A stretch of DNA of 64,000 bases from Streptomyces sp. CB01881 (GTDB lineage Bacteria; Actinomycetota; Actinomycetes; Streptomycetales; Streptomycetaceae), in contig NZ_CP026498.1 of assembly GCF_002953255.1 (NCBI RefSeq), positions 9,996,551 through 10,060,550 of the forward strand. The letters run 5' to 3'. Positions 49,804 to 60,269 of the stretch are shown piece by piece; the stretch's first letter is position 1, and each line of letters begins with the position of its first letter. A program made the translations under genes and the position numbers. The notes under the pieces were generated by a model. That model saw only the letters and a program-made list of their open reading frames with translations. It made no database searches and was not told where the DNA came from.

Positions 49804-51585
49804 TCAGAGGTCCAGGCCCGCGCCGTACGGGAAGACCGGGTCGGCGGTGTCGTGCGGGACGTCCGGGCGGGAGGCCTCGACGGCGGCCATCGAGCGGGGC
49901 AGTTCGAAGGGCAGCCGGCCCTCCGCCCGGGCGCGGCCGAAGGCGACGTCCAGCAGCGCCTCGTCGCTCGCGCCGTAGTCGGCGACCAGGGCGGCCGCCC
50001 GCTCGGCGATCTCCGGGACGACGGCGGGCCGTTCGAGGTTGAGCAGGACGACGGTCGGCACCGCGTCGAGCACCCGCAGGATCGGGGTCAGCTCGGCCTC
50101 GGGGAAGTCGAGGTGCCCGGAGTGGAACATCGACTCGAAGCGGTTGGCCCGGTACTCGTACGGGGTGAACAGGCGCAGCACCGCGAGGTCGGCCTCGGCG
50201 GGGGTGCCGACCGGCTCTCCGTAGCGGGCGACGACCGCCCGGTCCAGCCCCTCGGTGTAGAGCCTGGGGCGCGGCCGGGTGACCGGCAGGGTCCGGTCGC
50301 GGTTGACCAGCACGGTGAGCGAGCGGCGCTGGGCGGACGCCCCGGCGGCGCGGAACCCGCTGTTGCCGACGATCTCCTCGGCGGCGTCCGGGTCGACGCG
50401 GCGCTGCTCGAAGAGCCCGAGGACGAACTTCTCGCGGAGCAGGCGCCGGACCGAGTCGTCCAGCCGCCGCTCGTCGATCCGGCCGGAGCGGACCAGTTCG
50501 ACGACCACCTCGGGGCACTCCTCGCCGCCGAACTGGTCCACGCCCGCGTCCAGCGCCTTGGCGGCGCGTTCGGCGACGGTGAGGTGTTCGACGCCCCACG
50601 CACGGGCCTGGTGCATCTCCCCGAAGATCGGCTCGTCGTTGAGCAGGCCCCAGTCGGTGCAGACGACGCCCCCGAAGCCCAGCTCCTCGCGGAGCAGACC
50701 GGTGACGACGCCCTTGTTGAAGCCGAAGCCGACCTCCTCCCAGTCGGTGCCGATCGGCTGGCCGTAGTACGGCATCATCTGCGCGGCGCCGGCCGCGATC
50801 GCCGCCCGGAACGGCGCGAGGTGGTAGTCGCGCATGCCGCCCGGGTAGACCTGCTCCTTCCCGTGCGGGAAGTGCGGGTCCTCGCCGTCCTTCTGCGGGC
50901 CGCCGCCGGGGAAGTGCTTGACCATGGTGGCCACGCTCTCCGGCCCGAGGCGGTCGCCCTGGAAGCCCCGGACGTAGGCGTGGACGAGCTCGGAGGTGAG
51001 CGCCGCGTCGGCACCGAAGGTCCCCGTCTGGCGGGACCAGCGGGGCTCGGTGGCCAGGTCGATCTGCGGGTGGAGGGCGACCCGCAGGCCGACCGCCAGG
51101 TACTCGCGACGGGCCGTGTCGGCGAACCGGTGGACCAGTTCGGGGTCGCGGGTGGCGGCCAGACCGATCGCCTCGGGCCAGGCGGAGAAGGCGCCGGCGT
51201 GGATCGAGGCGCCGATGTTGAGGGTGAAGGAGTGCCGGGGGTCGGTGGAGACGGTGGCGGGGATGCCGAGCCGGGTGCCGGCGGCGATCTCCTGCACGGC
51301 GTTGTGCCACTCGGCGAGTTGGCGGGGGCCTGCGGTGCCGACCAGGTTGAAGTGGTTCACGCCCCGGCCCCGGATCAGGCCGGTGGTGTCGCCCGGGAAC
51401 TCGGCGTCGTCGCCCTCCTCGACCGGGCGGCCGTCGGGGTGCATCGGGAGCATGGTGTGGAAGAGCAGGCCGGCCTTCTCCTCCAGGGTCATCCGCGCCA
51501 GCAGGTCGGCGACGCGTTCGTCGACGGGGCGGGACGGGTCCTGGTAGGGGTGGCCGTCGGTTCGGGGGGCGGGGGTGGTGCGCAC
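49804..51585 (-). CDS. glycoside hydrolase family 3 beta-glycosidase
   Basis: 593 residues from the GTG at 51585 (AGGAG upstream). GH3 barrel with KHFPGGG (223-229) and the nucleophile D311 in GGVVCTDWG, followed by the alpha/beta sandwich domain (VLVNRDRTLPV, PTVVLLNLERPAVVPEI). No signal peptide, so it hydrolyses imported oligosaccharides in the cytoplasm, releasing terminal beta-linked sugar. It lies 104 nt downstream of an MFS gene in the same direction, suggesting uptake and cleavage as a unit. The minus-strand frame is open upstream of the GTG, but only as an out-of-frame shadow of the MFS gene. Confidence 0.92.
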   Translation of the reverse strand: MRTTPAPRTDGHPYQDPSRPVDERVADLLARMTLEEKAGLLFHTMLPMHPDGRPVEEGDDAEFPGDTTGLIRGRGVNHFNLVGTAGPRQLAEWHNAVQEIAAGTRLGIPATVSTDPRHSFTLNIGASIHAGAFSAWPEAIGLAATRDPELVHRFADTARREYLAVGLRVALHPQIDLATEPRWSRQTGTFGADAALTSELVHAYVRGFQGDRLGPESVATMVKHFPGGGPQKDGEDPHFPHGKEQVYPGGMRDYHLAPFRAAIAAGAAQMMPYYGQPIGTDWEEVGFGFNKGVVTGLLREELGFGGVVCTDWGLLNDEPIFGEMHQARAWGVEHLTVAERAAKALDAGVDQFGGEECPEVVVELVRSGRIDERRLDDSVRRLLREKFVLGLFEQRRVDPDAAEEIVGNSGFRAAGASAQRRSLTVLVNRDRTLPVTRPRPRLYTEGLDRAVVARYGEPVGTPAEADLAVLRLFTPYEYRANRFESMFHSGHLDFPEAELTPILRVLDAVPTVVLLNLERPAVVPEIAERAAALVADYGASDEALLDVAFGRARAEGRLPFELPRSMAAVEASRPDVPHDTADPVFPYGAGLDL

Positions 51586-51689
51586 GGCGGGTCTCCTGGG
51601 TTGGACGCGGGGCGTCGGGGGGTGCGGGGAACCGGGGGGAATGGGGTGCAGGGGTGTGGGCGTGGGGGCGTTCGGGAGGCGTCGCGGCG

Positions 51690-52994
51690 TCAGCGGACGC
51701 TCTTGATCGGAGCGACCGAGAGCGCCCCGAGCGCGATGATCAGCGCGCCCACCACGTACAGCGCGTTGTAACCGAGCGAGCCGACGACGAGGGAGGCCAC
51801 GAACGGGGCGATGATCTGCGGACCGGCGTTGGCGATGTTCAGCACGCCGAGGTCGCGGGCGGCGTCGTCGGCGCTCGGCAGCACCAGGGTGACCAGGGCG
51901 GTGTCCACGGCCATGAAGCAGCCGAAGGAGATCCCGGCGAGTGCGGTGAAGAGCAGCATGCCGGTCCAGTCCGGCTGGATCACCGGGATCATCATGGTGG
52001 CGGCGCTGAGCACGCAGGAGACCGCGATGAACGGCTTGCGCCGGCCGAGCCGGTCCGAGAGCAGCCCGCCGACGACCGTGGCGAGCAGGGTGCAGACCGC
52101 GTCGACCGGCGCCAGCACCGCCTGGGCGCCCTCCGGGTCGAGACCTTCGGGCAGCGTGATGTGGTCCTGGAGGATGTAGTACTGGAACAACGAGACGGAG
52201 AAGAAGCCGAGCATCATCAGGAAACGGCCGGTGAAGGCCCACCGGAAGTCCGCCACCCGGAGGGTTTCCGCGAAAGCCGCGACCTGGCGGCGCAGCGGGA
52301 CGGTCTCCACTGCGGGCAGTCGTTCGTCGCGGACCAGCAGGGTGAACAGCACGGCGACGACGGCGGTCACCGCGCCGAGCACCAGGTAGCCGGTGTCCAC
52401 GTCGTCCGGCACGAAGCGGGTGGCCAGCATGACGCCGACGACCGAGCCGATCGGCGTGCCGATGCCGACCATCGCCGAGGCGAGCCCGCGGCGGTCGGCC
52501 GCCACCCGGTCCGGGACGATCGCGGTGAGGGCGGCCTGGTAGACGTTCATGGTGGCCTGCACCAGGCACCAGGCGATGGTGACCAGGAGGATGGTCCGTA
52601 CCGCGCCGAGCAGCGCGAGGGTGGCGAACGCGGCGAGGCCGCCGCCGAGGATCCAGGGGTTGCGACGCCGGGAGCGGTCGGAGAGCAGGCCGGCCAGCGG
52701 GTTGAAGACGGTCGCGAAGATGGCGGCGACGCCGGAGACCAGGCCGAGGCTGCCGATCTTGCCGTCCGGGTCGATCTGCTCGATCTGGACCGGCAGCAGC
52801 ACGCCTCCGATGCCTATGTAGACCATGAACATGGCGGCATGACCGAGCGTCAGCATCGGGAGCAGCCGGGCGAGGGGGCCGCCGCCTGCGGTCCCGGCTT
52901 CCGCCTCCGCCCCTCCCGTCGCCCCCGCCCCGGGCCTTTCCCCTGCTTCCGCGCCGACCTCGATGGCTCTTGCGGCTCTTTCGGATCTGCTCAT
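51690..52994 (-). CDS. MFS/GPH-like sugar transporter
   Basis: 434 residues; ATG 52994 with AGGAGG upstream. An Ala/Glu-rich cytoplasmic N-terminus (1-40) precedes about 12 membrane helices. Loops LSDRSRRRNPWIL and LSDRLGRRKPFIA match the MFS/GPH motif found in SUC-type disaccharide transporters. Likely a proton/sugar symporter supplying the GH3 glycosidase downstream. Divergent from a TetR gene across 236 bp with two inverted repeats. Confidence 0.88.
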   Translation of the reverse strand: MSRSERAARAIEVGAEAGERPGAGATGGAEAEAGTAGGGPLARLLPMLTLGHAAMFMVYIGIGGVLLPVQIEQIDPDGKIGSLGLVSGVAAIFATVFNPLAGLLSDRSRRRNPWILGGGLAAFATLALLGAVRTILLVTIAWCLVQATMNVYQAALTAIVPDRVAADRRGLASAMVGIGTPIGSVVGVMLATRFVPDDVDTGYLVLGAVTAVVAVLFTLLVRDERLPAVETVPLRRQVAAFAETLRVADFRWAFTGRFLMMLGFFSVSLFQYYILQDHITLPEGLDPEGAQAVLAPVDAVCTLLATVVGGLLSDRLGRRKPFIAVSCVLSAATMMIPVIQPDWTGMLLFTALAGISFGCFMAVDTALVTLVLPSADDAARDLGVLNIANAGPQIIAPFVASLVVGSLGYNALYVVGALIIALGALSVAPIKSVR

Positions 52995-53144
52995 GACCGG
53001 CCTCCTGGGTGGCCACTGGTCCCGTGATCGGGAAGGTCGAGGGTGGACCCCGGTCGCGGCACGGCTCGGCACCGGCCGGCGCATGCGGGTGGGCGCCGGC
53101 CGGGCGGCTCACATCGCCGTTCGGGGTGAGCAAAGGGAATCACG

Positions 53145-53190
53145 AAAAACCGAGTGGGCAATAGGTTTTTGATTTGTGACCCAGGTCACA
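53145..53190. promoter_or_regulatory. operator region between sugar MFS and TetR genes
   Basis: Two adjacent inverted repeats: AAAAACC-N12-GGTTTTT (53145-53170) and the perfect 16-bp TGTGACC-ca-GGTCACA (53175-53190). They lie in an A/T-rich island 151 nt before the MFS start and 41 nt before the TetR start, suiting control of both genes by the TetR protein. Confidence 0.65.
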
Positions 53191-53230
53191 CCCCGGCGGG
53201 CCACCGGCAGCGGTGGTTAGGGTGACTTCC

Positions 53231-53932
53231 ATGGACGTCAAGGACGGGCAGACGGCCCGCGGCACAGGCAGGGGCGCACCGCGCGGCACCTACGCGGTCG
53301 GCGACGAGCGGCGCTCACGCATCCTGGACGCCGCCGTCGAGCACTTCGCCCAGTGGGGATTCCACGCCACGTCGATGGCCCGGATCGCCAAGGACGTCGG
53401 CATCACCCAGGGCGGGCTGCTGCACCACTTCCGCAACAAGGAGGCGCTGCTGGTCTCGGTGCTGGAGGCGAGCGACGAGCACGACACCGAACGGTTCTTC
53501 GCCGAGGAGTGCGACACCGCCGCCGAGTGGTTCCACCGCCTGCTCGACCTGACCGCGTACAACAGCCGGCGCCCGGGCCGGACCAGGATGTTCAACGCCC
53601 TCGTCGGCGAGTCCGGCGATCCGGACCACCCGGCGCACGCCTTCTTCACCCGGCGCTACCGCGCCCTGGTCACCGACGCCGCGCAGTCGCTGCGCCGGGG
53701 CGTCGACACCGGCGAGCTGCGGGCCGACACCGACTGCACCGCCGAGGCCCAGCAGTTGCTCGCGGTCATGGACGGCCTCCAGCTCCAGTGGGTGCTGGAC
53801 CCCGGGGCGCTCGACATGACCGACCGGCTGCGCGGCTACCTGGACCGCCTCTACCGCGGCCTCTCCACGGCCGGCACCGGCCTGCCGCCCCGGGGCCCCG
53901 GCCCGGACGCCGCACCGGGGCCGGCGGCGTAG
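53231..53932 (+). CDS. TetR-family regulator of the GH3/MFS unit
   Basis: 233 residues from ATG 53231 (MDVKDGQTARG). HTH: RILDAAVEHFAQWGFHATSMARIAKDVGITQGGLLHHFRNKEALL. The C-terminal domain (FFAEECDTAAEWFHRLLDLTAYNS, LVGESGDPDHPAHAFFTRRY, VMDGLQLQWVLDP) is the type seen beside glycosidase/sugar transporter genes, so a sugar or glycoside inducer is likely. It ends in a Pro/Gly-rich tail. Divergent from the MFS gene. Confidence 0.9.
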   Translation: MDVKDGQTARGTGRGAPRGTYAVGDERRSRILDAAVEHFAQWGFHATSMARIAKDVGITQGGLLHHFRNKEALLVSVLEASDEHDTERFFAEECDTAAEWFHRLLDLTAYNSRRPGRTRMFNALVGESGDPDHPAHAFFTRRYRALVTDAAQSLRRGVDTGELRADTDCTAEAQQLLAVMDGLQLQWVLDPGALDMTDRLRGYLDRLYRGLSTAGTGLPPRGPGPDAAPGPAA

Positions 53933-53982
53933 CCGCGCGGCCCCGGCCCGCTCCCCCGTCCGCCCCGTCCGCTCCCTCCGCG

Positions 53983-55329
<1,347 letters not shown>

Positions 55330-55372
55330 CGCGTCTCCTCAGCCGTCCGGGGGCCCGAGCGTGGCATTCGCC

Positions 55373-55388
55373 GACCGACCATTCGGTC
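55373..55388 (-). promoter_or_regulatory. TetR/PaaR-type operator of paaK
   Basis: GACCGA-CCAT-TCGGTC, a perfect 6-4-6 inverted repeat 44-59 nt before the paaK start. The ACCG-N6-CGGT core resembles PaaR sites described in actinobacteria. The cognate regulator is not adjacent. Confidence 0.65.
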
Positions 55389-55617
55389 AGCTCTCGAACA
55401 AGGCCAAGTAATCCAGCCGCCACACCGGCTGTCAAGGGTTGCCGCGCAGGTCGGGGCCCCGTGAGCGCAGCGGGGCATGACGAAGGACCGGGGTGGCGGG
55501 CGGCGGGCGTATGTCGAAAGTCGGGAGTGCATCTCTGCCGAACGGCAGATGGCAACGGACCGCCTGTCCGGAAGGCTCGACCGCGTCACCACCGGACCGA
55601 CCGAGAAAGCGGAGCGC

Positions 55618-56544
55618 ATGCTCGAACTGATCGACATCACCAAGGTCTACAAGGGCGGCAAGCGGGCCGTCGACGGCTTCTCCCTGCACCTGGGCCCCGG
55701 CCTGCTGGGACTGCTCGGCCCCAACGGCGCAGGCAAGTCCTCGCTGATGCGGATCGTCGCCACGGTGACCAGGCCCACCTCCGGCCGGCTGCACTACCGG
55801 GGCACCGACGCACTCGCCCGGCCCGAGCTGCTCCGCCGCCGTCTCGGGTACCTGCCCCAGGACTTCGGCGTCTACCCCAACCTGACCTCGCGCGAGTTCC
55901 TCGGCTACCTCGCCGCCGCCAAGGGGCTCTCCGCCCGCTCGGCGCGGGCCCGGATCGAGGAGCTGCTCGCCCTGGTCAACCTGACCGAGGCGGTGAAGCG
56001 GCCGCTCGGCGCGTACTCGGGCGGCATGCTGCGCCGGATCGGCATCGCCCAGGCACTGCTGGCCGACCCGCAGGTCATCGTGGTCGACGAACCCACCGCC
56101 GGCCTCGACCCGGAGGAGCGGGTGCGGTTCCGCAACCTGCTCAGCGAGCTCTCCGTGGAACGCGTGGTCCTGCTCTCCACCCACATCGTCCCGGACATCG
56201 AGTCCGTCGCCTCCGACATCGCCGTCGTCGCCGGCGGCCGGCTGCTGCGCCGCGGCACGCCCGAGCAGCTGGCCGGAGAACTGTCCGGGCAGGTTTGGGA
56301 GTTGCTCGTCAAGCCGGACGCCGTCACCGCACTGCAGGGCCGGTACCCGGTCAGCCGGATGGTACGGACGGCGGACGGCGTCCGGCTCCGGGTGCTCGCC
56401 GACCGGGCACCCTCCGACGACGCCGTCCCGGTCGCACCGGACTTGGAGGACGCCTACCTGGGCATCGTCCGGCAGGCGGCCCCGAACCCGGCTGGCGGGA
56501 CCACCCCGGGCGGCCCGCTGCGGCAGCAGGCGGTGCGGCGATGA
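55618..56544 (+). CDS. ABC transporter ATP-binding protein
   Basis: 308 residues from ATG 55618; GGAG-like site close upstream. Walker A GPNGAGKS (34-41), Q-loop LPQDF, signature YSGGMLRRIGIAQALL, Walker B VIVVDEPTAGLDP and the H-loop STHIV. It has a CcmA/bacitracin-type ABC-2 ATPase domain with a C-terminal cytoplasmic extension. It pairs with the permease, whose ATG overlaps its stop (ATGA). Exporter or membrane-remodelling role; the substrate is unknown. Confidence 0.92.
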   Translation: MLELIDITKVYKGGKRAVDGFSLHLGPGLLGLLGPNGAGKSSLMRIVATVTRPTSGRLHYRGTDALARPELLRRRLGYLPQDFGVYPNLTSREFLGYLAAAKGLSARSARARIEELLALVNLTEAVKRPLGAYSGGMLRRIGIAQALLADPQVIVVDEPTAGLDPEERVRFRNLLSELSVERVVLLSTHIVPDIESVASDIAVVAGGRLLRRGTPEQLAGELSGQVWELLVKPDAVTALQGRYPVSRMVRTADGVRLRVLADRAPSDDAVPVAPDLEDAYLGIVRQAAPNPAGGTTPGGPLRQQAVRR

Positions 56545-58121
56545 CGGCACGCGCCCTGGCCGCCCTGGCGGCCGGAGACTTCCGCGACCGGGTACGGCGC
56601 CCCGTCTACACGGTCACGCTGCTCGCCGCCGTCGGCCTCGGCTACCTGGCCGTCCCGCCGGCCGGCGGGCACTGGGTGATCCTCGCGGTCGGCCGTCACC
56701 GCGGCGAGTACAACAGCGCGTACGTCGGGCTGGCGACGGCCCTCGCAGGTGCGCTCTGGCTCACCGTCGGCGGGTTCTACGTCGTCCGCAAGGGCATCGG
56801 CCGGGACGAGGAGACCGGGGTCGGCCAGATCCTCGCCGCCACCCCGCTGCGCACCTCCGCCTACCTGGTGGCGAAGTTCCTCAGCAACCTGCTGGTGCTC
56901 GGCTCGATGCTGGGCGTCCTGGCACTCACCGCGGCCGTCATGCAGCTGGTCCGCGGCGAGCACCGCGCGATCGACCCGGTGGCGCTGCTGACGCCCTTCG
57001 TGGTGACGGCCCTCCCGCTGCTCGCGGTGACCGCCGCGGCGGCCGTCCTCTTCGAGACGCTGCCGCTGCTGCGCGGCGGAGCGGGCAACGTGGTCTGGTT
57101 CCTCGTCTCGCTGGTCGTCGTGGTCGGCGGGCAGTCCTCGGGTGCGCCGTTCGGCGGACTGGGCGTCGGCCAGGCCGCCGGGTCGCTGCGCGCGGCCGCC
57201 CTGGCCGCCGGGGCCGGGCCGGTCGAGGGCCAGGAGTTCAGCCTCGGGCTGACCAAGGTGGACACCCCGCTGGTCCCGTTCCCCTGGGCGGGCGCCGGCT
57301 TCGACGGCGGATTCGCCCTCCAGCGGCTGCTGCTGGTGCTGCTCTCGGTGGCGCTGGTCGTGCTCCCGGCGCTCTGGTTCGGCCGCTTCGACCCCGCCCG
57401 CGGCCGTCCGGCCGCCGCCTCCGTCCACCCGGCCGCCGCGGAGGCCGCCGCGCCCGCCGCCCCTCCGGCCCCCGTCGCCCTGCCCCGGACGGCCCCCGCG
57501 TTCGGCGGCACCTTCGGGCGGCTGCTCGCCGGCGAGGTGCGCATCCTGGCCGGCGGGGTGTCGCCCTGGTGGTGGCTGGTCACGGCCGGGCTCACGGTGG
57601 CCGGCCTGACCGTCCCGATCGGCGCGGTCACCGGGTTCGTCCTGCCCGCCCTCTGGGTCTGGCCGGTCCTGATCTGGTCCGGCCTGGGCAGCCGGCAGGC
57701 CGAGAACGACCTGGAGGTCCTGCTGGGCGCCTACCCGGCCGCCCGCCGCCGCCTGCTCGCCGAGTGGGCGTCCGGCGTGGTGCTGGCCGCCGTGACGGGC
57801 GCGGCCCCGCTCATACGCCTCGCCGTCGCCGGGGACGCCGCCGGCCTGGCCGCGTGGGCCGCCGGAGCGCTCTTCGTCCCCTCCCTGGCGATGGCACTCG
57901 GCGTCCTCTCGCGCACCCACCGGGTGTTCCAGGCCCTCTACCTCCCGCTCTGGTACCTGGTGGTCAACCAGGTCGCCGCCTTCGACTACATGGGCGCCGT
58001 GCGCACCGCCGGTCACCTTGCCGGGCCTGCTCCCCTGCTCGTCCTCGCCGCCGCCCTGGCCCTGCTGGCCACCGCCTTCCTGGCCGGCGCGGCCCACCGG
58101 GAGGTGAGGGGAATGGGGTGA
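56541..58121 (+). CDS. ABC-2 type permease
   Basis: 526 residues with about 11-12 membrane helices in two blocks separated by an Ala/Pro-rich cytoplasmic stretch (about 285-320). The segment GRDEETGVGQILAATPLRTSAYLVAKFLSNLLVL resembles the coupling region of ABC-2 permeases. This large form probably folds as a fused pair of half-permeases, served by the single ATPase gene upstream. No accessory gene shows what is moved. Confidence 0.85.
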   Translation: MTARALAALAAGDFRDRVRRPVYTVTLLAAVGLGYLAVPPAGGHWVILAVGRHRGEYNSAYVGLATALAGALWLTVGGFYVVRKGIGRDEETGVGQILAATPLRTSAYLVAKFLSNLLVLGSMLGVLALTAAVMQLVRGEHRAIDPVALLTPFVVTALPLLAVTAAAAVLFETLPLLRGGAGNVVWFLVSLVVVVGGQSSGAPFGGLGVGQAAGSLRAAALAAGAGPVEGQEFSLGLTKVDTPLVPFPWAGAGFDGGFALQRLLLVLLSVALVVLPALWFGRFDPARGRPAAASVHPAAAEAAAPAAPPAPVALPRTAPAFGGTFGRLLAGEVRILAGGVSPWWWLVTAGLTVAGLTVPIGAVTGFVLPALWVWPVLIWSGLGSRQAENDLEVLLGAYPAARRRLLAEWASGVVLAAVTGAAPLIRLAVAGDAAGLAAWAAGALFVPSLAMALGVLSRTHRVFQALYLPLWYLVVNQVAAFDYMGAVRTAGHLAGPAPLLVLAAALALLATAFLAGAAHREVRGMG

Positions 58122-58287
58122 GGGAGATGAGGCGAGACGTCAGGGAGCGGCCGGCACGGGCCGACGCCGCACGCCCCGCCCCGCCCCGCCCCGCCGGCCG
58201 GCGTCCGGGCCCTCCCCGGAATACGACGGGAGGCGCGTCTCGTCGTCGGGCCGCCGCAGCGCGTCTGCGTCCTCCTCCGGCGCCGGG

Positions 58288-58869
58288 TCAGGAACCGCGC
58301 TGCCCCGTGATGCGCAGTGCGACCGCGATGTGGCTGTACCCGGGGATGGGCGACCCGGCGGCCTTCTCGTAGCGCACAGCGTCGGCGATTCCGAGCTTCT
58401 CGCCCGTGGCGAGCGTTCGGTTCGCCGTCCACAGGAGCGTGCGCAGCTGCTCGTTCTCGACGTCGAGCAGCGGGGCGGCGGGCTCCAACGAGACGCCGGT
58501 GCCAAGACGCCAGTCGGCCACCGCGGCCCAGAAAGCGGTCACGGTGTCCCAGCAGACCGCGCTTCGGGGTCCGAGCAGCAGGCGTATCTCGTCGGGAGAC
58601 CGAAACGTTTCGAGACCGTGGGACACGAGGTTCTGGAGGTCCTCCAGGAACGTGACGACGAACTCGTACTCGGCCTCGTCCTCCAGCAGTTCCTCGACGA
58701 CCGCCAGTACCTCGGCGGTCGCGCCGTGGTCCCGCCGGGCGACCCGAAAGGCGACCTGTCGGCAGACGTCGAAGTCGTCGGTGTCATCGACCGTTCCGGG
58801 CCTGACGGCTGCCAGGTCGAGGAGCCGCCGTGACCGCCCGGCCGGCCGTCGTCGCCAGGGGATTCGCAT
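58288..58869 (-). CDS. unrecognised 193-aa cytoplasmic protein
   Basis: I do not recognise the family with certainty. It has a basic N-terminus (MRIPWRRRPAGRSRR) and then a mostly helical, acidic body (FDVCRQVAFRVARRDHG, VVEELLEDEAEYEFVVTFLEDLQNLVSHGLETF). A C-terminal part (AVCWDTVTAFWAAVADW, LLWTANRTLATGEKLGIADAVRYEKAAGSPIPGYSHIAVALR) ends it. No signal peptide or membrane segment. The acidic helical block recalls small immunity-type or DUF proteins. It stands alone between two unrelated units; codon bias is normal. Confidence 0.65.
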   Translation of the reverse strand: MRIPWRRRPAGRSRRLLDLAAVRPGTVDDTDDFDVCRQVAFRVARRDHGATAEVLAVVEELLEDEAEYEFVVTFLEDLQNLVSHGLETFRSPDEIRLLLGPRSAVCWDTVTAFWAAVADWRLGTGVSLEPAAPLLDVENEQLRTLLWTANRTLATGEKLGIADAVRYEKAAGSPIPGYSHIAVALRITGQRGS

Positions 58870-59087
58870 GGTGACCTGCTCCGCTCATGCTGATGGCGAT
58901 CATGGTCGCCTGTGCCGGCCAGCATGGCACGGCGTTCCGCGCAGTCCGCACGGGGGGTCGGTGCGGCTCCGCGGAGTCGTCTCCATCGCGGGCCGGCGGC
59001 TCCGGCAGGACACGAGAGCCGGCGCTGCCGCCACCCGGACCGCTCCTGGCTGCAGGACACGTGGGTGCAGGCACGCTCCGGGCACCG

Positions 59088-59123
59088 GGTGCGGGTCACC
59101 AGGTGCGGGTCACCAGGTGCGGG
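59088..59123. repeat. 14-bp tandem repeat at the end of the LysR gene
   Basis: The unit GGTGCGGGTCACCA is present 2.5 times and crosses the LysR stop codon. Each unit contains the palindrome-like GGTCACC. Confidence 0.85.
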
Positions 59124-60126
59124 CGGCTGCCAGGAGGTGGTCACGGACGCGGGGGAGGTACGGATTGGCGGGGGTACCGGGGCGTTGGACGAGGTAGCCG
59201 GTGTTGATCGGCGGGTCCTCGGGGTCGTCCAGCTGCACGAGGGCGCCGGAGTCGAGCAGGGGTGCGCAGAGGTAGCGCGGGACGACCGCGAACCCGGCCC
59301 CGGAGGCCACCGCGGAGACGACCCCTCGCAGGTCGGGCACGGTGAGCGCGGCACGGCAGTTGAGGCGCCGGCCGAACACGTGGCGCCAGTAGCGGCGCAC
59401 GATGGGCAGGTCCTCGGCGTACGCGACGAGCGGCACCTCGTGCAGCGCGGCCGGGCCCTCGACGGTGAGCCGGCCGCGCAGGCGGTCGGCCCAGACGGGG
59501 GCGGCGACGAGGACGAACTCCTCGTCGCCCAGCGGGACGGCGGTCAGGGTGCGGCCGCGCGGGCGGGTGGTGGCGATCACCAGGTCGTGGCGGCCCGCCC
59601 GCAGCTCCTCCAGCAACGGGTCGGTCAGCCCGGCGGTCACCCGCAGCCGGACCCCGTCGGCGACCAGCGGGGCGAGGGCGGGCAGGACGAGGGTGCAGAG
59701 CAGTTCGGCGGGGCCGGCCAGGTGAACCGGTTCCGCCCCCGTCTCGGCCCGGGCACCCGGGCCCGCGGCGGCCGCGAGCGCGTCGAGCGGTGCGGAGATC
59801 CGGGCGGCCAGCTCGTCGGCGACAGGCGTCGGAACCACTCCGCGCGGCCTCCGCTCGAACAGCTCGCGCCCGCCCTGCCGTTCCAGCGCGCGGATCTGGG
59901 TGGTCACGGTCGGCTGCGACAGTCCGAGCACCTGGGCGGCGGCCGTGAACGAGCCGGCCCGGTAGACGGCCAGGAAGGTCCGCAACAGGTTGAGGTCCGC
60001 AGGCCCGGCGAGCGCCAGCGACGGTGCGGCAGGCCCGGCGAGCGCCGACGGCGGTGCGGCAGGCTCCGACGGCGTTGCGGCAGGCCCGGCGGGCCGGCCG
60101 GGCGCGGTGTGGTCGCGGTCGTTCAC
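59110..60126 (-). CDS. LysR-family transcriptional regulator
   Basis: 338 residues from the GTG at 60126. A repetitive Ala/Pro N-terminus (ALAGPAAPSLALAGPA, to about residue 43) precedes the winged HTH LRTFLAVYRAGSFTAAAQVLGLSQPTVTTQIRALERQGGRELFERRPRG and a periplasmic-binding-like effector domain. Divergent from the DJ-1/PfpI gene across 143 bp with a LysR-type palindrome; it probably controls that gene and itself. The inducer is unknown. Confidence 0.92.
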   Translation of the reverse strand: MNDRDHTAPGRPAGPAATPSEPAAPPSALAGPAAPSLALAGPADLNLLRTFLAVYRAGSFTAAAQVLGLSQPTVTTQIRALERQGGRELFERRPRGVVPTPVADELAARISAPLDALAAAAGPGARAETGAEPVHLAGPAELLCTLVLPALAPLVADGVRLRVTAGLTDPLLEELRAGRHDLVIATTRPRGRTLTAVPLGDEEFVLVAAPVWADRLRGRLTVEGPAALHEVPLVAYAEDLPIVRRYWRHVFGRRLNCRAALTVPDLRGVVSAVASGAGFAVVPRYLCAPLLDSGALVQLDDPEDPPINTGYLVQRPGTPANPYLPRVRDHLLAAARTW

Positions 60127-60149
60127 CCGGCCAGCCTACGACCGGACAC

Positions 60150-60167
60150 CCATAGGCATTCCTATGG
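60150..60167. promoter_or_regulatory. LysR-type operator between LysR and DJ-1 genes
   Basis: CCATAGG-CATT-CCTATGG, a perfect 7-4-7 palindrome containing a T-N11-A core. It lies 24 nt before the LysR start codon. A possible promoter for the other side (TTGGTG ... TATGGT) is at about 60186-60216. Confidence 0.7.
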
Positions 60168-60269
60168 CAGCCATCGGCTCTGCCATTGGTGAGCTGCGGA
60201 TCGACCGGCCTATGGTCGGATCCAACCTCCGGGCCCCGCCGGGCCCGCATTCAGAGAAGAGCTCCCCGC

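Noticed and set aside
49804..53133. A 1109-codon minus-strand open frame that would fuse a long N-terminal part to the GH3 enzyme
   Set aside because: The upstream part is an out-of-frame shadow of the MFS gene; the GH3 gene has its own GTG and AGGAG site at 51585.
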